The notes under the pieces were generated by a model. That model saw only the letters and a program-made list of their open reading frames with translations. It did not search any database and had not been told where the DNA came from. Below, piece by piece: positions 1 through 8,764 of a DNA stretch of 64,000 nucleotides. Source of the DNA: Fuerstiella sp. GTDB taxonomy: Bacteria; Planctomycetota; Planctomycetia; Planctomycetales; Planctomycetaceae. The first letter of the stretch is position 1. Each line of letters opens with the position of its first letter. Position numbers and translations under genes: made by a program. The stretch lies in the NCBI GenBank assembly GCA_022447185.1, contig JAKVAY010000052.1, positions 1 to 64,000 of the forward strand, in the 5' to 3' direction.

Positions 1-126
1 TGTCTCAAGGACGCATTTCACAACAGATCTATGTGCAATGAATGGTTGAGACGGATTCACACACACACTTTGATTGTTAAAGATGCTGAACATCGTGTCA
101 TCAAATTGTTCAGCCACTGAAACCAA

Positions 127-867
127 TCAGCTTCCAATTGCAGCTGTGAGTAAGGCTTCAATCAAGGCTGTGACATTGGCCCGGGACACATCAATTCGGA
201 AATCGTGCGTTTCATATTTCCCGCTCTGTTGTGGTTGCTCGCCGTCGTTATAAACACGCACCTCACAAAATGAGGGCTGATCGGCTGTGTTTGCGTCAGG
301 ACCCGCCGGAATAGTTCGAAGTTTTGCCAAACCATTGGTGTATCGGGGAGGAATGACCGGCAATGTATCCAGACCTTCCACGTCAATGACCAGAGGCCGT
401 TGATCCAGTCGCGTGCGCAACTGAGCTATCGAGTGGCCGTTTTCCGGATGTTTCCAGTCTGCCGCAATCTCAACAAGAGGATCCAGCACGAAACGACGGT
501 ACCACAATCCAGGATGAGGAACGGTCAGACGCGGCGTGTGAATGACCTGCCGACCGTAAAACAACAGGTCGAGATCGAGGGGACGAGACCCCCAATGGAT
601 ATTGTGGACGCGACCAAAGTCGTCTTCAACCTGTTGCAGCAGATCCAGCATCTTCAGTGGACTGAGATCTGTATTGAGAGATGCAGCAGCGTTGGTGAAT
701 CTCCCTCCGGCATCCGGTCCCATCGGAGCCGTTCGGAAGTTCCTGCTTAATGCTGTGATTTGGCAATTTTCGCAATTTAGTCTTTGTATCGCCGCGACGA
801 ACGTGTCTTCGACAGGCCCCGTGTTGCCACCGAGACCGATCAGGCACGTTATTCCGCCATGCTCCAC
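127..867 (-). CDS. folK: 2-amino-4-hydroxy-6-hydroxymethyldihydropteridine pyrophosphokinase (HPPK) with C-terminal extension
   Basis: HPPK transfers pyrophosphate from ATP to 6-hydroxymethyl-dihydropterin in folate synthesis, in the cytoplasm. The family is recognised from the N-terminal GLGGNTG segment (about residues 11-17), the RPLDLDLLFYG signature (residues 95-105) and VPHPGLWYRRFVLDPL (about 116-131). The start is GTG; no in-frame ATG lies before the conserved N-terminus, and an AGGA lies about 10 bases upstream. The protein has 246 residues, whereas the HPPK fold usually ends near 160. Residues from about 156 on form an extra, unrecognised domain. The gene follows the small pilin gene on the same strand, 66 bases away. 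No other folate genes are in view. Family assignment is firm; the role of the extension is unknown. Confidence 0.93.
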   Translation of the reverse strand: MEHGGITCLIGLGGNTGPVEDTFVAAIQRLNCENCQITALSRNFRTAPMGPDAGGRFTNAAASLNTDLSPLKMLDLLQQVEDDFGRVHNIHWGSRPLDLDLLFYGRQVIHTPRLTVPHPGLWYRRFVLDPLVEIAADWKHPENGHSIAQLRTRLDQRPLVIDVEGLDTLPVIPPRYTNGLAKLRTIPAGPDANTADQPSFCEVRVYNDGEQPQQSGKYETHDFRIDVSRANVTALIEALLTAAIGS

Positions 868-933
868 GTTTTGGTTCCTGGATTTGTCAAGCTGACTTGA
901 GACTGACGAATAACGGTCTGTGACTGTTCCGGG

Positions 934-1116
934 TCAGAATCCATGGATGCCCAGATCCGAGGCGATCTTACCCCACCAGCCACCTGCACCGGCACCGGTT
1001 GCCGTGATACCGTAAATCGCGGCAATCACAATCATCGCAACCATCACTAAGTATTCCACAGATGTTACTCCATCGTCACTTCGGCAGAACTGACGAATGA
1101 TACGAAGTGGTTTCAT
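934..1116 (-). CDS. Flp/Fap-type pilin (type IVb prepilin)
   Basis: This 60-residue protein has the layout of a Flp-type prepilin. A short basic leader is followed by DDGVTSVEYLVM: a Gly before the likely prepilin-peptidase cleavage site, Glu at +5 and Tyr at +6. A hydrophobic helix (VMVAMIVIAAIYGITA) and a small glycine-rich tail come next. Flp pilins assemble into tight-adherence pili through the Tad secretion system. No tad, cpaB or rcpA genes lie nearby, so it is an orphan here. The open frame extends farther upstream, but that part is low quality and overlaps pyrF antisense. The ATG at 1114-1116 gives the canonical short leader and was chosen. Confidence 0.8.
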   Translation of the reverse strand: MKPLRIIRQFCRSDDGVTSVEYLVMVAMIVIAAIYGITATGAGAGGWWGKIASDLGIHGF

Positions 1117-1442
1117 CACACTCACATCCCGATAGATGAAGGATTCGAGCGATCGTTGCTGGTGTGTTTCCGGGTTGGACTGACGCCGACAGCAAGACGC
1201 CTGCTTCTTGCGAGTCTTGGCGGAACCTTTTGCCAAAAAAACGCTTATTGGAACTGGTTTCAGCATACGTCTCATATTGCACTTGGTCAAACTCCTTACG
1301 TTTGAGTAGGTCCTGTTGTTTCCACATGCGTAAACCAGCAGGAATCGCATAGTTACAAGACAGCACTCGTAGTGATCGTTAGGATTCGGATGTTTGATAC
1401 AATCGGCTGGACGATTCAATTGACGAGAGGAATTCAGCCTCG
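1117..1442. other. Divergent intergenic region between pilin gene and pyrF
   Basis: The 326 bases separate the minus-strand pilin gene from plus-strand pyrF. No convincing gene is seen. The open frames here have no hydrophobic or family-like pattern and are continuations of the pilin frame. The region should hold promoters for both genes; a probable pyrF -10 element is listed separately. Confidence 0.6.
1395..1403 (+). promoter_or_regulatory. Putative extended -10 promoter of pyrF
   Basis: The plus strand reads TGATACAAT, an extended -10 (TGn followed by TACAAT), 40 bases before the pyrF ATG. No good -35 box stands at 17 bases, which is tolerated in extended -10 promoters. A GAGGAA ribosome binding site follows at about 1427. 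This is read by eye only. Confidence 0.4.
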
Positions 1443-2351
1443 ATGACTGCATATATGACGCGTTTGGAAGGACGGATTCGTTCATTGGGCACTCCGGCCC
1501 TTGTCGGTCTGGACCCTCGCTGGAACCAGTTGCCGGCGGAGATTACCAGAGGTGAAATGTCACCTTCCACACAGCGAATTGCAGAAGGATTTCATCAGTT
1601 CTGCACTGAAATTATTGATATCGTCAGCACGCTTGTTCCAGCCGTTAAACCACAAGTGGCCTTCTTCGAACAACTGGGACCAGCTGGAATGGAGGCGTTG
1701 CATCACGTGATGCAATACGCTCGCAGCAAGCAGCTTATCGTGATCGCTGATGCCAAACGGAGCGACATTGGGTCGACAGCGGCCGCATATTCGGACGCAT
1801 GGCTGGACGGTACAAGCGGTAAAGCCGCTTTTCCCGCAGATGCACTCACAGTCAGTCCCTACCTGGGAGACGACACTCTGCAGCCGTTTCTGGAAACGGC
1901 TGCAGAGCGAAACGCCGGAATCTACGTCCTTGTTCGCACCAGCAATGCTGGAGCCGCTGCGTTCCAAGACCGAAAAACGGAAGACACCACTGTGTTTGAG
2001 GCAGTGGCGGACACAATCCAACAGCTTAATCTTCAGCATCGGGGTGTCGGACAGTGGGGACCGGTGGGTGCGGTGGTGGGAGCGACCTGGCCGCAGGAGC
2101 TTGCTGACCTGCGCGCCCGAATGCCAAACACACCGTTCCTGGTCCCGGGTTATGGCACCCAGGGTGGTTCGTCTGCCGATGTTGCAGCTGCTTTCCAATA
2201 TGGTCCCGCAGGCGCTTTGATCAACAGTTCCCGAGCCATTAATTTTGCTTGGCGACGTCCGGAGTGGAAAGACAGATTTGGAGAAGAACGCTGGCGCGAC
2301 GCTGTTCTCGCTTCGACACAACAGATGATCATGGACCTGCATCGCGTTTAG
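1443..2351 (+). CDS. pyrF: Orotidine 5'-phosphate decarboxylase, type 2 family
   Basis: The enzyme decarboxylates OMP to UMP, the last step of de novo pyrimidine synthesis. The 302-residue length and the motif DAKRSDIGSTAAAYSDAWL (about residues 102-120) identify the longer group 2 form. The DAKRxD core supplies the catalytic Asp-Lys-Asp residues. The N-terminal ALVGLDPRW and the C-terminal VPGYGTQGG phosphate-binding segment also fit. The ATG at 1443 is preceded by GAGGAA at about 11 bases. It is the only plus-strand gene in the first 24 kb and has no pyrimidine neighbours. The large open frame on the opposite strand is a shadow. Confidence 0.96.
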   Translation: MTAYMTRLEGRIRSLGTPALVGLDPRWNQLPAEITRGEMSPSTQRIAEGFHQFCTEIIDIVSTLVPAVKPQVAFFEQLGPAGMEALHHVMQYARSKQLIVIADAKRSDIGSTAAAYSDAWLDGTSGKAAFPADALTVSPYLGDDTLQPFLETAAERNAGIYVLVRTSNAGAAAFQDRKTEDTTVFEAVADTIQQLNLQHRGVGQWGPVGAVVGATWPQELADLRARMPNTPFLVPGYGTQGGSSADVAAAFQYGPAGALINSSRAINFAWRRPEWKDRFGEERWRDAVLASTQQMIMDLHRV

Positions 2352-2416
2352 ACAACATTCTGATGCCTTGGTAAAAGGATGGATTTGTCTGGGGCCATTT
2401 GTGACAAAACCAGCTG

Positions 2417-4048
2417 TTACAACTTCACAGGTTCCGGAGTTTCGACTGCAGCACCTTTGACTGCGCCATGATGCTGCTTCCTGTCATTTAATGATAGTCG
2501 CACACCATCCACTTCAATCACATCGACCTCAAGTGCGATTCGCAAACGAGATCCCGATCCAATACCAGACAACAAACTGGTACGCCCATCCGAAACCCCC
2601 GCAGCTGGTGACAGAGTCATTCGGACCGGCGGAATTCCGGGATACTGCAGCGTCAGATCCACCTGGTAATCTGTTCGACGACCATCAGACGCATCCAGTT
2701 GAAATTCGGCAATAACATCACCGGCTGCTTGACGAAATTCCGTACCGCTGTATTCAGTTCCAGCCAGAGCAATTCTGGGGTGAGAATCCTGCAGCTTCCA
2801 GTCGGCTGCAGCACGCAGGACGACCGCAGCACCTCGAATCCCAGATCGGTATTCGGCTTTCAGACTCGAAACGAGTCGATTCGAAGCGGGATCTGGCAGA
2901 TCATCGCTGCCCAGCAGCCGTGCGCACAGCAACAAACCCGGAATCGGAAGTGCTGATACAACTCGTTGATCTCTAAGTAGTTTTGCCAGTCGAATTCGGT
3001 CGCCCGAGTGATAGTATAAAGAGACCAGCGCGATAGTGCTCTGGCTTGTTTCCAGCTGATCATCCAGATTGCAAAGAATCAAATTTTCCGCAGCACGATG
3101 CTGATCATGCCGCCCCAGAACCCAGGCAGACACCAGATTTGCTTCCCAGTTACGAATGGAATAGTCAGAAACAGCTAACGCCAGCTGGGGCGCCTCAGGG
3201 TCGTTCCGTACTTCCTGAATCAGCGCCATGTTTGCCAGACTTCCGGCAAGCATGTCGTCCTGCCGAAAGTGTCCGCTGCCGATCTCTGTCAGCCGCCGGT
3301 AAGTGTGCATTGCCTCAGGCAGCTGCCCCATCGATTGTTGAGTCCGGGCCACATAATACCAGTAGGGAGGGTAACAAGTCATGAAACGCTCCAGACGCTG
3401 AAGCATTCGCAGCCTTCGCTCTCTGTCAGCCTCTCGCAGGACCATTGCCAGCTGGTCTAAGTCCTGGTCACTTACCAGCCAGCTGTCCGGAATGTTGTTC
3501 CTGCGACGGAGCTTCCAGAAGCTGTCGAGAAAGGTCGACGAATGTGTCATCACCGAATTTAATTTCATGCGATTAACATTCCACATGTCTGCGTCGCGGC
3601 GCACTTCTTGATTCCGATAGTCCCACCAGCTGTTTGCACCTGTTTGAATCACATTGCCAACCTGCCCCGTTGCGAGCTGAGCCCCAATGACGACGAAGCT
3701 GGCACCCAGCTGACGCTGGGTATTCTGTCTGAACTGTTCCGCGATAATCTGGCGGTCTCTCTTGCTGACCTCAATCTGACTGATTTCATCCAGCACCGCA
3801 CGATACAGCGAGATGACTTCTGAATCGGCGATTTTGCTCAGATTGAGGTTGTTCAGAATCCGCTGCTGCTCCTCAAAAAACACACTTTTGTTTGGGTTTC
3901 GGCGAATACGATGGAGGGCTGCACGGCAGTAGTTCAACGCGACTGCCGTTTGACGGCGAGTAACTTGTACGTCGACTGAATCGTCCTCTGAGAAACCGGA
4001 GGAGCAGAAAACACAAACCGCGACAATTGCTGTAATTCGGACGTTCAT
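2417..4048 (-). CDS. Secreted hypothetical protein with TPR-like region
   Basis: I do not recognise a named family. The 543-residue product begins with a plausible signal peptide (MNVRITAIVAVCVFCSSGFS) and then a mainly helical region. Around residues 225-330 there are tetratricopeptide-like helix pairs (YYVARTQQSMGQLPEAMHTYRRLTEIG). A more beta-like C-terminal part from about 415 contains charged and Gly/Ser-rich stretches. A conserved-looking WWDYRNQEVRRDADMW segment lies near 145. No catalytic motif is visible. The gene stands alone, convergent with pyrF. A scaffolding or envelope-associated role would fit TPR proteins in general, but that is inference. Confidence 0.7.
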   Translation of the reverse strand: MNVRITAIVAVCVFCSSGFSEDDSVDVQVTRRQTAVALNYCRAALHRIRRNPNKSVFFEEQQRILNNLNLSKIADSEVISLYRAVLDEISQIEVSKRDRQIIAEQFRQNTQRQLGASFVVIGAQLATGQVGNVIQTGANSWWDYRNQEVRRDADMWNVNRMKLNSVMTHSSTFLDSFWKLRRRNNIPDSWLVSDQDLDQLAMVLREADRERRLRMLQRLERFMTCYPPYWYYVARTQQSMGQLPEAMHTYRRLTEIGSGHFRQDDMLAGSLANMALIQEVRNDPEAPQLALAVSDYSIRNWEANLVSAWVLGRHDQHRAAENLILCNLDDQLETSQSTIALVSLYYHSGDRIRLAKLLRDQRVVSALPIPGLLLCARLLGSDDLPDPASNRLVSSLKAEYRSGIRGAAVVLRAAADWKLQDSHPRIALAGTEYSGTEFRQAAGDVIAEFQLDASDGRRTDYQVDLTLQYPGIPPVRMTLSPAAGVSDGRTSLLSGIGSGSRLRIALEVDVIEVDGVRLSLNDRKQHHGAVKGAAVETPEPVKL

Positions 4049-4901
4049 AGACTTTCAGACTGAATCGAAGACTCAGGCCTGCCCAGCAAAACACTTCGTG
4101 TGGCTGACAGATTCCTGTGGATGACAGGAATTCACCTGGAAGACGAGACAGTCGTCGATATATGCTCCTCCTGAACCTAGCCGACGACAGACACGTCATT
4201 ATTTTTCCCAGTCATATCCGGGAAACAAGGGACAGAATTCAACTCAGTGGAATTGCAGATGGATCGCGGGAATCGAATCGGGTTGGGCAGTCCTGTAAAT
4301 CGGCAATGAATGCCGAACCCAGGACGATCCGGCAGGATCAGCCGACTGAAAGGATTATTCGTTTCCTCGCCAATCGGGTGATACAGAAGACTCTTCCATC
4401 ACAGTCGCCTTCACCGGTTCCCTGATGTCAGCCAGGATATCGGGACGAAAGTCTGTTTCCGCGGATCATGACTGACCGAACACGGTCCGAAACAACTTCC
4501 GATCTGTCGGCATTATGTTTGCATCGATATTTTCGAGGAGTCGACCCAATGGTTCGCCATTGAAGCCAGAGGTGATTTCATTGAAATTGTGTTCGTCCGG
4601 GCTGTTGCCGAAGGCTGGACAATCTCTCCATCGGAGTTTTGCCAACATGACGAATGTTTGGCTGATGTCAGGGCAGACGATCCGACATTATTGCAGTTGT
4701 TTCATCTGCGCTGACTATTAAGTGAAATTCGGCCGGTTATTGCAAGAAACCGCGTGTCTCGACAGATACATCCAATGCCGTTCCTGACGACATATCCAAA
4801 ACCAACTGAAACTAATCAAGCTGATTGGTGGCCGCGTGGTAAGTGGAACAGAGGTCGCAACACGCTTTTGACGGGGTGTTTTCGTCAACTAAACGGTGCT
4901 G
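4049..4901. other. 853-base intergenic region, no gene recognised
   Basis: Open frames of 60-100 codons exist on both strands, but none shows a family motif, a hydrophobic pattern or a good ribosome binding site, and they overlap each other. I see no tRNA, no known structured RNA and no repeat. Upstream promoters for the two flanking minus-strand genes may lie here, but no box pair stood out. Confidence 0.5.
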
Positions 4902-5498
4902 CTAAGCCGCTTCGCCATCTTTTGCATCCAGGTCGATCAATCGTGGCGTAGCCAGACGCAACCCGACAACCGTACCGAAGCAACGCTTCAGCCCTGCGAA
5001 ATCGTGTCGCAGGAATTCCGGGAAACGATTTCGCGGCAATTCGGTCACATACTCTTTTGCGTACGCAGCCATCTGTCGATCATAACCCGCCTGGCTGCTG
5101 CTGTGCATGTAGCAGGAGCCGGAAAATCGGCGAATGTCCCCGTCAAATGACGGGCTAATATGATAGAGCTCATGAAATACTGTTACGAGCTTTTCATCGA
5201 ACGACAGATTCAGAAACCGAGGCAGGTAAAACGTCAGGATGTAAAGCATTTCTTCACCATCCTGGTACAGGCGTTGCGCACCCCAGCGTCGACCGTCGCG
5301 AGTACACGTCATTGCGCCACCTTCAAATCGCATTGGAGTGAGTTTTGCCTGGATTCCCCATTCGACCGGAGATCTGGTTTGCGCATAGGTAACCGCGACG
5401 CGGTTCATCTCAACATGTTGAAAAACCGGATGGACCCGACAGATATCTTCACACAGCCGACGGAGCGCAGTGCAAATGTCAAAACACCGTCGATTCAT
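4902..5498 (-). CDS. Putative zinc metallopeptidase (HELYH motif)
   Basis: The 198-residue protein contains VFHELYHISPSFDG at residues 107-120, a textbook HExxH zinc site (His109, Glu110, His113), followed by RRFSG and a histidine in YMHSSS. This resembles the putative-metallopeptidase families found in phages and bacteria (PhageMetallopep-like), which have HELxHIxP and a downstream His. There is no signal peptide or membrane segment, so it is probably cytoplasmic. It sits about 280 bases downstream of rplQ on the same strand. The two Cys residues in the first 20 positions could be structural. Substrate and role are unknown. The family link rests on the motif alone. Confidence 0.6.
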   Translation of the reverse strand: MNRRCFDICTALRRLCEDICRVHPVFQHVEMNRVAVTYAQTRSPVEWGIQAKLTPMRFEGGAMTCTRDGRRWGAQRLYQDGEEMLYILTFYLPRFLNLSFDEKLVTVFHELYHISPSFDGDIRRFSGSCYMHSSSQAGYDRQMAAYAKEYVTELPRNRFPEFLRHDFAGLKRCFGTVVGLRLATPRLIDLDAKDGEAA

Positions 5499-5774
5499 CT
5501 TGCTGCCACTCCCTTGCCAGGACAGGACGCTGCTTCACATTATTAAGCCGTCGCTGGCAAATCAGCAAGCCGAATCCAAATTGAGAGCCCTGTACGCGAT
5601 ATGTGACATCCGGCAACGTATAGGGTGGGCAGGCATCACTGCTGGTATTTCTGATACCGGCAACTGTTTGTACTCACGATGGAAACTGACAGTCTGTACA
5701 CCGGAATCGCAGACCACGGAGCAGCAATCCTGTCGAGTCCACGTTGAGCAGAAACATTTGATGGGAAATCAGAA

Positions 5775-6428
5775 TCAGCTCTGTTCCTCATTGCTCTCCT
5801 GCGCCCCGGCATCCTTTTCGACTGCTGACGGTTCGCTCTCAGTGGCGCTCTCAGTGGCTACGGCCTCGGTTATAACCGGTGCCGCACGGCGTCGTGAACG
5901 AACGCGGTCTCGTTCGCCAACAAACTCGATCAGAGCTTGTTGGCCGGCGTCACCCAGTCGAACCTTCGCGAGTCGAACAATACGCGTATAACCACCAGGT
6001 CGGTCTTCAAACCTCTCAGCCAGTTCATCGAACAATACGTCCACGGCCTCGGTGTCTCGGAGCATCGAGAATGCCCGGCGACGCAGGGCAACTGCCGGTG
6101 CAATTGTATTCGCCCATTGCTGCCACTGTTCGGATTGTCGCCAGGTTCGCCATTCGTCTGTGTTACGATCAGCATTCACTTGATATTCGGCAGCAGCTTC
6201 TTCATGGGCGATAGCCCTGCGGGCAATCGTAACCAGTTTCTCAACGAAAGGACGAAGTTCTTTCGCCTTGGCGACTGTTGTTACAATGCGGCCTGGCACG
6301 CGAGGTCGCTGCGGGTCATCCTCATCCACTCGAACTGATCGAATAAGACTTGTCGCCATGTTGCGAAACATGGCCTTCCGGTGAGACGCGTTGCGACCCA
6401 GTTTCCTGCCGCGCATTCGATGTCGCAT
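5775..6428 (-). CDS. rplQ: 50S ribosomal protein L17 with internal insertion and acidic tail
   Basis: L17 is recognised from the N-terminal [20 protein letters not shown] and the C-terminal core [20 protein letters not shown] (residues 134-153). The protein has 217 residues against about 120-130 usually. Two additions explain this. Residues about 72-112 are inserted between VTIARRA and the conserved [13 protein letters not shown] 45-residue acidic Glu/Ser/Ala tail runs from about 172. Both lie outside the L17 fold. The gene closes the alpha operon, 118 bases after rpoA. No convincing T-run terminator follows; a weak inverted repeat lies near 5641-5662. Confidence 0.95.
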   Translation of the reverse strand: MRHRMRGRKLGRNASHRKAMFRNMATSLIRSVRVDEDDPQRPRVPGRIVTTVAKAKELRPFVEKLVTIARRAIAHEEAAAEYQVNADRNTDEWRTWRQSEQWQQWANTIAPAVALRRRAFSMLRDTEAVDVLFDELAERFEDRPGGYTRIVRLAKVRLGDAGQQALIEFVGERDRVRSRRRAAPVITEAVATESATESEPSAVEKDAGAQESNEEQS

Positions 6429-6546
6429 GGCAATATTCTCCTGAACAACCCGGCATAACGCCGGAATGATAACAAGTCAACAAATCACAGAGACAACAGA
6501 CCGCCGGCATCCTGCTGTTCTGCGGAGGTGTCGCCGTCCCGATCAG

Positions 6547-7560
6547 CTACGCGGTCGGTTGCTGATTCGGTAAACGCATTCCAAGTCGCAGGTCAATTTC
6601 TTCGAGTCGCTCGCGGACTTCATCGAGCGTCGTTTCACCGAAGTTGCGAACCTGTAACAGTTCGTCTTCCGGTCGCTGAACCAGATCACGCACCGTATTG
6701 ATGCCAACAGATTCCAAGCAGTTTGTGGCCCGAACTGACAGATTCAGTTCAGCCAGACTCTTATTCAGCTTTTCTTCCAGTTCCATGTCCACTGGCGAAT
6801 AACCGGTGGCTTCCATCATGCCGCGCAAGCCTCCTTCGGGCGCCGCTTCCGGTCCTGGTTCGCGATATGTAATGAAACAGTTCAGATGTTTGCGAAGAAT
6901 CTTTGCAGCTTCAACGAGCGCCATCGATGGAGACACCGTACCGTTTGTCCAGATCTCCAGACTCAATTTGTCATAATTCGTGCGCTGGCCCACACGAGTA
7001 TCCTCAATATGATGCCGCACCCGAGTGATTGGTGAGAAGGATGCATCAAGCGGAATCACACCGACTTCAGGATCATTCAGATAATGTTCTGAGGCAGGCA
7101 CAAATCCCCGACCATTCTCCACTGTCATTTCGAGATGCAACGGGACGTCATCTGTCATTGTAGCAATAACCAGATCTCTGTTGATGACTTCGACCTGGTC
7201 GTCACAGATTACGTCGGCTCCCGTAACGACGCCTCGAGTGCTTTTTTCAATTCGCAGGGTCTTCACTGACGCGCTATAGTTTTTGACAATCAGGGATTTC
7301 AGGTTCAGGCAAATGTCCGTCACATCTTCCACCACACCGGGAACGGTCGTGAATTCGTGCTGGACTCCCTGCAACCGAACTTTTGTCACTGCCGCTCCTT
7401 CGAGGCTCGACAGAAGAATCCGTCGCAGGCTGTTACCTACTGTTGCACCAAATCCTCGTTCAAATGGTTCGGCACTGAACTTCCCGTAGCCCGACACCAG
7501 TGTGTCAGTGTCGGGTACCACTCGGCTTGGCAATTCCAGACCACGCCATCGAATTCGCAT
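6547..7560 (-). CDS. rpoA: DNA-directed RNA polymerase subunit alpha
   Basis: Alpha forms the assembly platform of RNA polymerase and contacts upstream promoter DNA and activators. The N-terminal domain (about 1-235) shows the dimerisation segment [20 protein letters not shown] (residues 33-52). After a linker, the C-terminal domain (about 255-325) shows [19 protein letters not shown] and [17 protein letters not shown], its two helix-hairpin-helix parts. The length of 337 is normal. It lies between rpsK and rplQ as in most bacteria, but rpsD, usually upstream, is absent. Confidence 0.98.
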   Translation of the reverse strand: MRIRWRGLELPSRVVPDTDTLVSGYGKFSAEPFERGFGATVGNSLRRILLSSLEGAAVTKVRLQGVQHEFTTVPGVVEDVTDICLNLKSLIVKNYSASVKTLRIEKSTRGVVTGADVICDDQVEVINRDLVIATMTDDVPLHLEMTVENGRGFVPASEHYLNDPEVGVIPLDASFSPITRVRHHIEDTRVGQRTNYDKLSLEIWTNGTVSPSMALVEAAKILRKHLNCFITYREPGPEAAPEGGLRGMMEATGYSPVDMELEEKLNKSLAELNLSVRATNCLESVGINTVRDLVQRPEDELLQVRNFGETTLDEVRERLEEIDLRLGMRLPNQQPTA

Positions 7561-7622
7561 AATTCTTCTCCCCTGTAAAGCTCGTCACACGCAAATCAAA
7601 ATGACTGTCGAGTAGTTTCCGT

Positions 7623-8006
7623 TCAGACGCGGCGTTTCTTTGGAGGACGACAGCCATTATGTGGCAGAGGTGTGATATCTTCGATTGACCGAATCGAAAT
7701 ACCCGATGACTGAAGACCGGTGATCGCACTTTCGCGACCGGAACCCGGACCCTTAACGCGGACTTCGATCTCCCGCATACCCATCTTGGCGGCACGTTCG
7801 GCAACTGTTTCAGCGGCTCGCTGAGCTGCAAAGGGAGTGCTTTTCCGACTGCCTTTGAAGCCGACCGTACCGGCGGTCGCCCAGCAAACAACGTCGCCGT
7901 TGGTATCGGTCATAGTAACGATCGTATTGTTGAAGGTTGCCTTGATATAGGCAATTCCCCGCGTCACATTACGACGTGTTTTTTTCCTGGTTCTGACTTT
8001 TGCCAC
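7623..8006 (-). CDS. rpsK: 30S ribosomal protein S11
   Basis: S11 lies on the platform of the 30S subunit near the mRNA exit. The 127-residue protein has the normal length and the family segments [18 protein letters not shown] (residues 18-35), [11 protein letters not shown] and the C-terminal [17 protein letters not shown]. It follows rpsM by 49 bases and precedes rpoA by 62 bases in the alpha operon. The DITPxPHNGC segment is complete, including the Asn-Gly that is isomerised to isoaspartate in other bacteria. Confidence 0.98.
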   Translation of the reverse strand: MAKVRTRKKTRRNVTRGIAYIKATFNNTIVTMTDTNGDVVCWATAGTVGFKGSRKSTPFAAQRAAETVAERAAKMGMREIEVRVKGPGSGRESAITGLQSSGISIRSIEDITPLPHNGCRPPKKRRV

Positions 8007-8055
8007 GATACAATCTCAATTTCGTGATTCGACGGAAAACCGAAACTCCCTGGGA

Positions 8056-8442
8056 TCAATGCTTCAGATCCTTGACACCCTTTTTACCCGCAACTGTTTT
8101 CTTTCGACCTTTACGGGTTCTGGCATTTGTCTTGGTTCGCTGACCGCGAACCGGCAAACCACGGCGATGTCGAATACCGCGATAGCACTGAATTTCGCGT
8201 AGACGGCCAATGTCCTGCTGAACCTTTCGACGCAGCGGACCTTCTACTGTGTAGTCTTTGTCAAGGTGATTTGTGATGCGGCTCACTTCGTCTTCCGACA
8301 GCGCGCCGGCACGCGTCTGAGGGTCCACCCCCAGTTCATAGCAAATCTTGACAGCCATCACGCGACCTACTCCGTAAAGATAGGTCAACGCAATCCAGGT
8401 CGGCTTATTGTTGGGGACATCGACCCCCAGCAAACGAGGCAT
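8056..8442 (-). CDS. rpsM: 30S ribosomal protein S13
   Basis: S13 sits in the head of the 30S subunit and makes bridges to the 50S subunit. The 128-residue sequence starts MPRLLGVDVPNNKPTWIAL and shows the helix-two-turns-helix TYLYGVGRVMA and the C-terminal GLPVRGQRTKTNARTRKG that contacts the P-site tRNA. Length is normal. It follows rpmJ by 32 bases, as in most alpha operons. Confidence 0.98.
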   Translation of the reverse strand: MPRLLGVDVPNNKPTWIALTYLYGVGRVMAVKICYELGVDPQTRAGALSEDEVSRITNHLDKDYTVEGPLRRKVQQDIGRLREIQCYRGIRHRRGLPVRGQRTKTNARTRKGRKKTVAGKKGVKDLKH

Positions 8443-8474
8443 ATTACGTCTCCGAAAATTCCCAGCTCAGGACT

Positions 8475-8591
8475 CTAACCCTGTCGCTGTTTGTGTCGAG
8501 GATTGGATGTACAGATAACGTACGTTCTTCCACGACGACGGACTGTTTTGCAGTGTTCGCAAATTCGCTTAACGCTTGATCTTACTTTCAT
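8475..8591 (-). CDS. rpmJ: 50S ribosomal protein L36
   Basis: This 38-codon gene reads [20 protein letters not shown] and ends NPRHKQRQG. The zinc ligands of the C+ type are present: Cys11, Cys14, Cys27 and His33. The gene lies between secY and rpsM, the standard place for rpmJ. The translation was read directly from the minus strand, from ATG at 8589-8591 to TAG at 8475-8477. The full zinc set contrasts with L33 in this window, which has lost half of its ligands. Confidence 0.97.
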   Translation of the reverse strand: MKVRSSVKRICEHCKTVRRRGRTYVICTSNPRHKQRQG

Positions 8592-8764
8592 CACCTGACT
8601 CCTGTTAAAGCCAGTGCGACACGAAGTTGCACGTCAGCCTTAACAATAGTGTGTTTCAGTTTCTGAGTTGCGAATCAGACAAACGTTCTCAGCTTCTTGT
8701 GTGAACGCTCATCTCGATGGGCCGGGTCGTCCCGAGATTCACTGTCAACTGTGATCTCAATCCC

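Noticed and set aside
457..483. Idea of a natural rifampicin-resistance change in RpoB (residue numbers given, gene at 31537-35259)
   Set aside because: Two neighbouring positions differ from E. coli (Asn518 to Thr, Glu523 to Met equivalents), but all main drug-contact residues are conserved.
1560..2342. Minus-strand open frame of 260 codons over pyrF
   Set aside because: It is fully antisense to the clear pyrF gene and has Cys/Ser-rich non-protein-like composition.
4117..4951. Several 60-100 codon frames in the 4.0-4.9 kb gap
   Set aside because: They overlap each other, lack ribosome binding sites and show no family resemblance.
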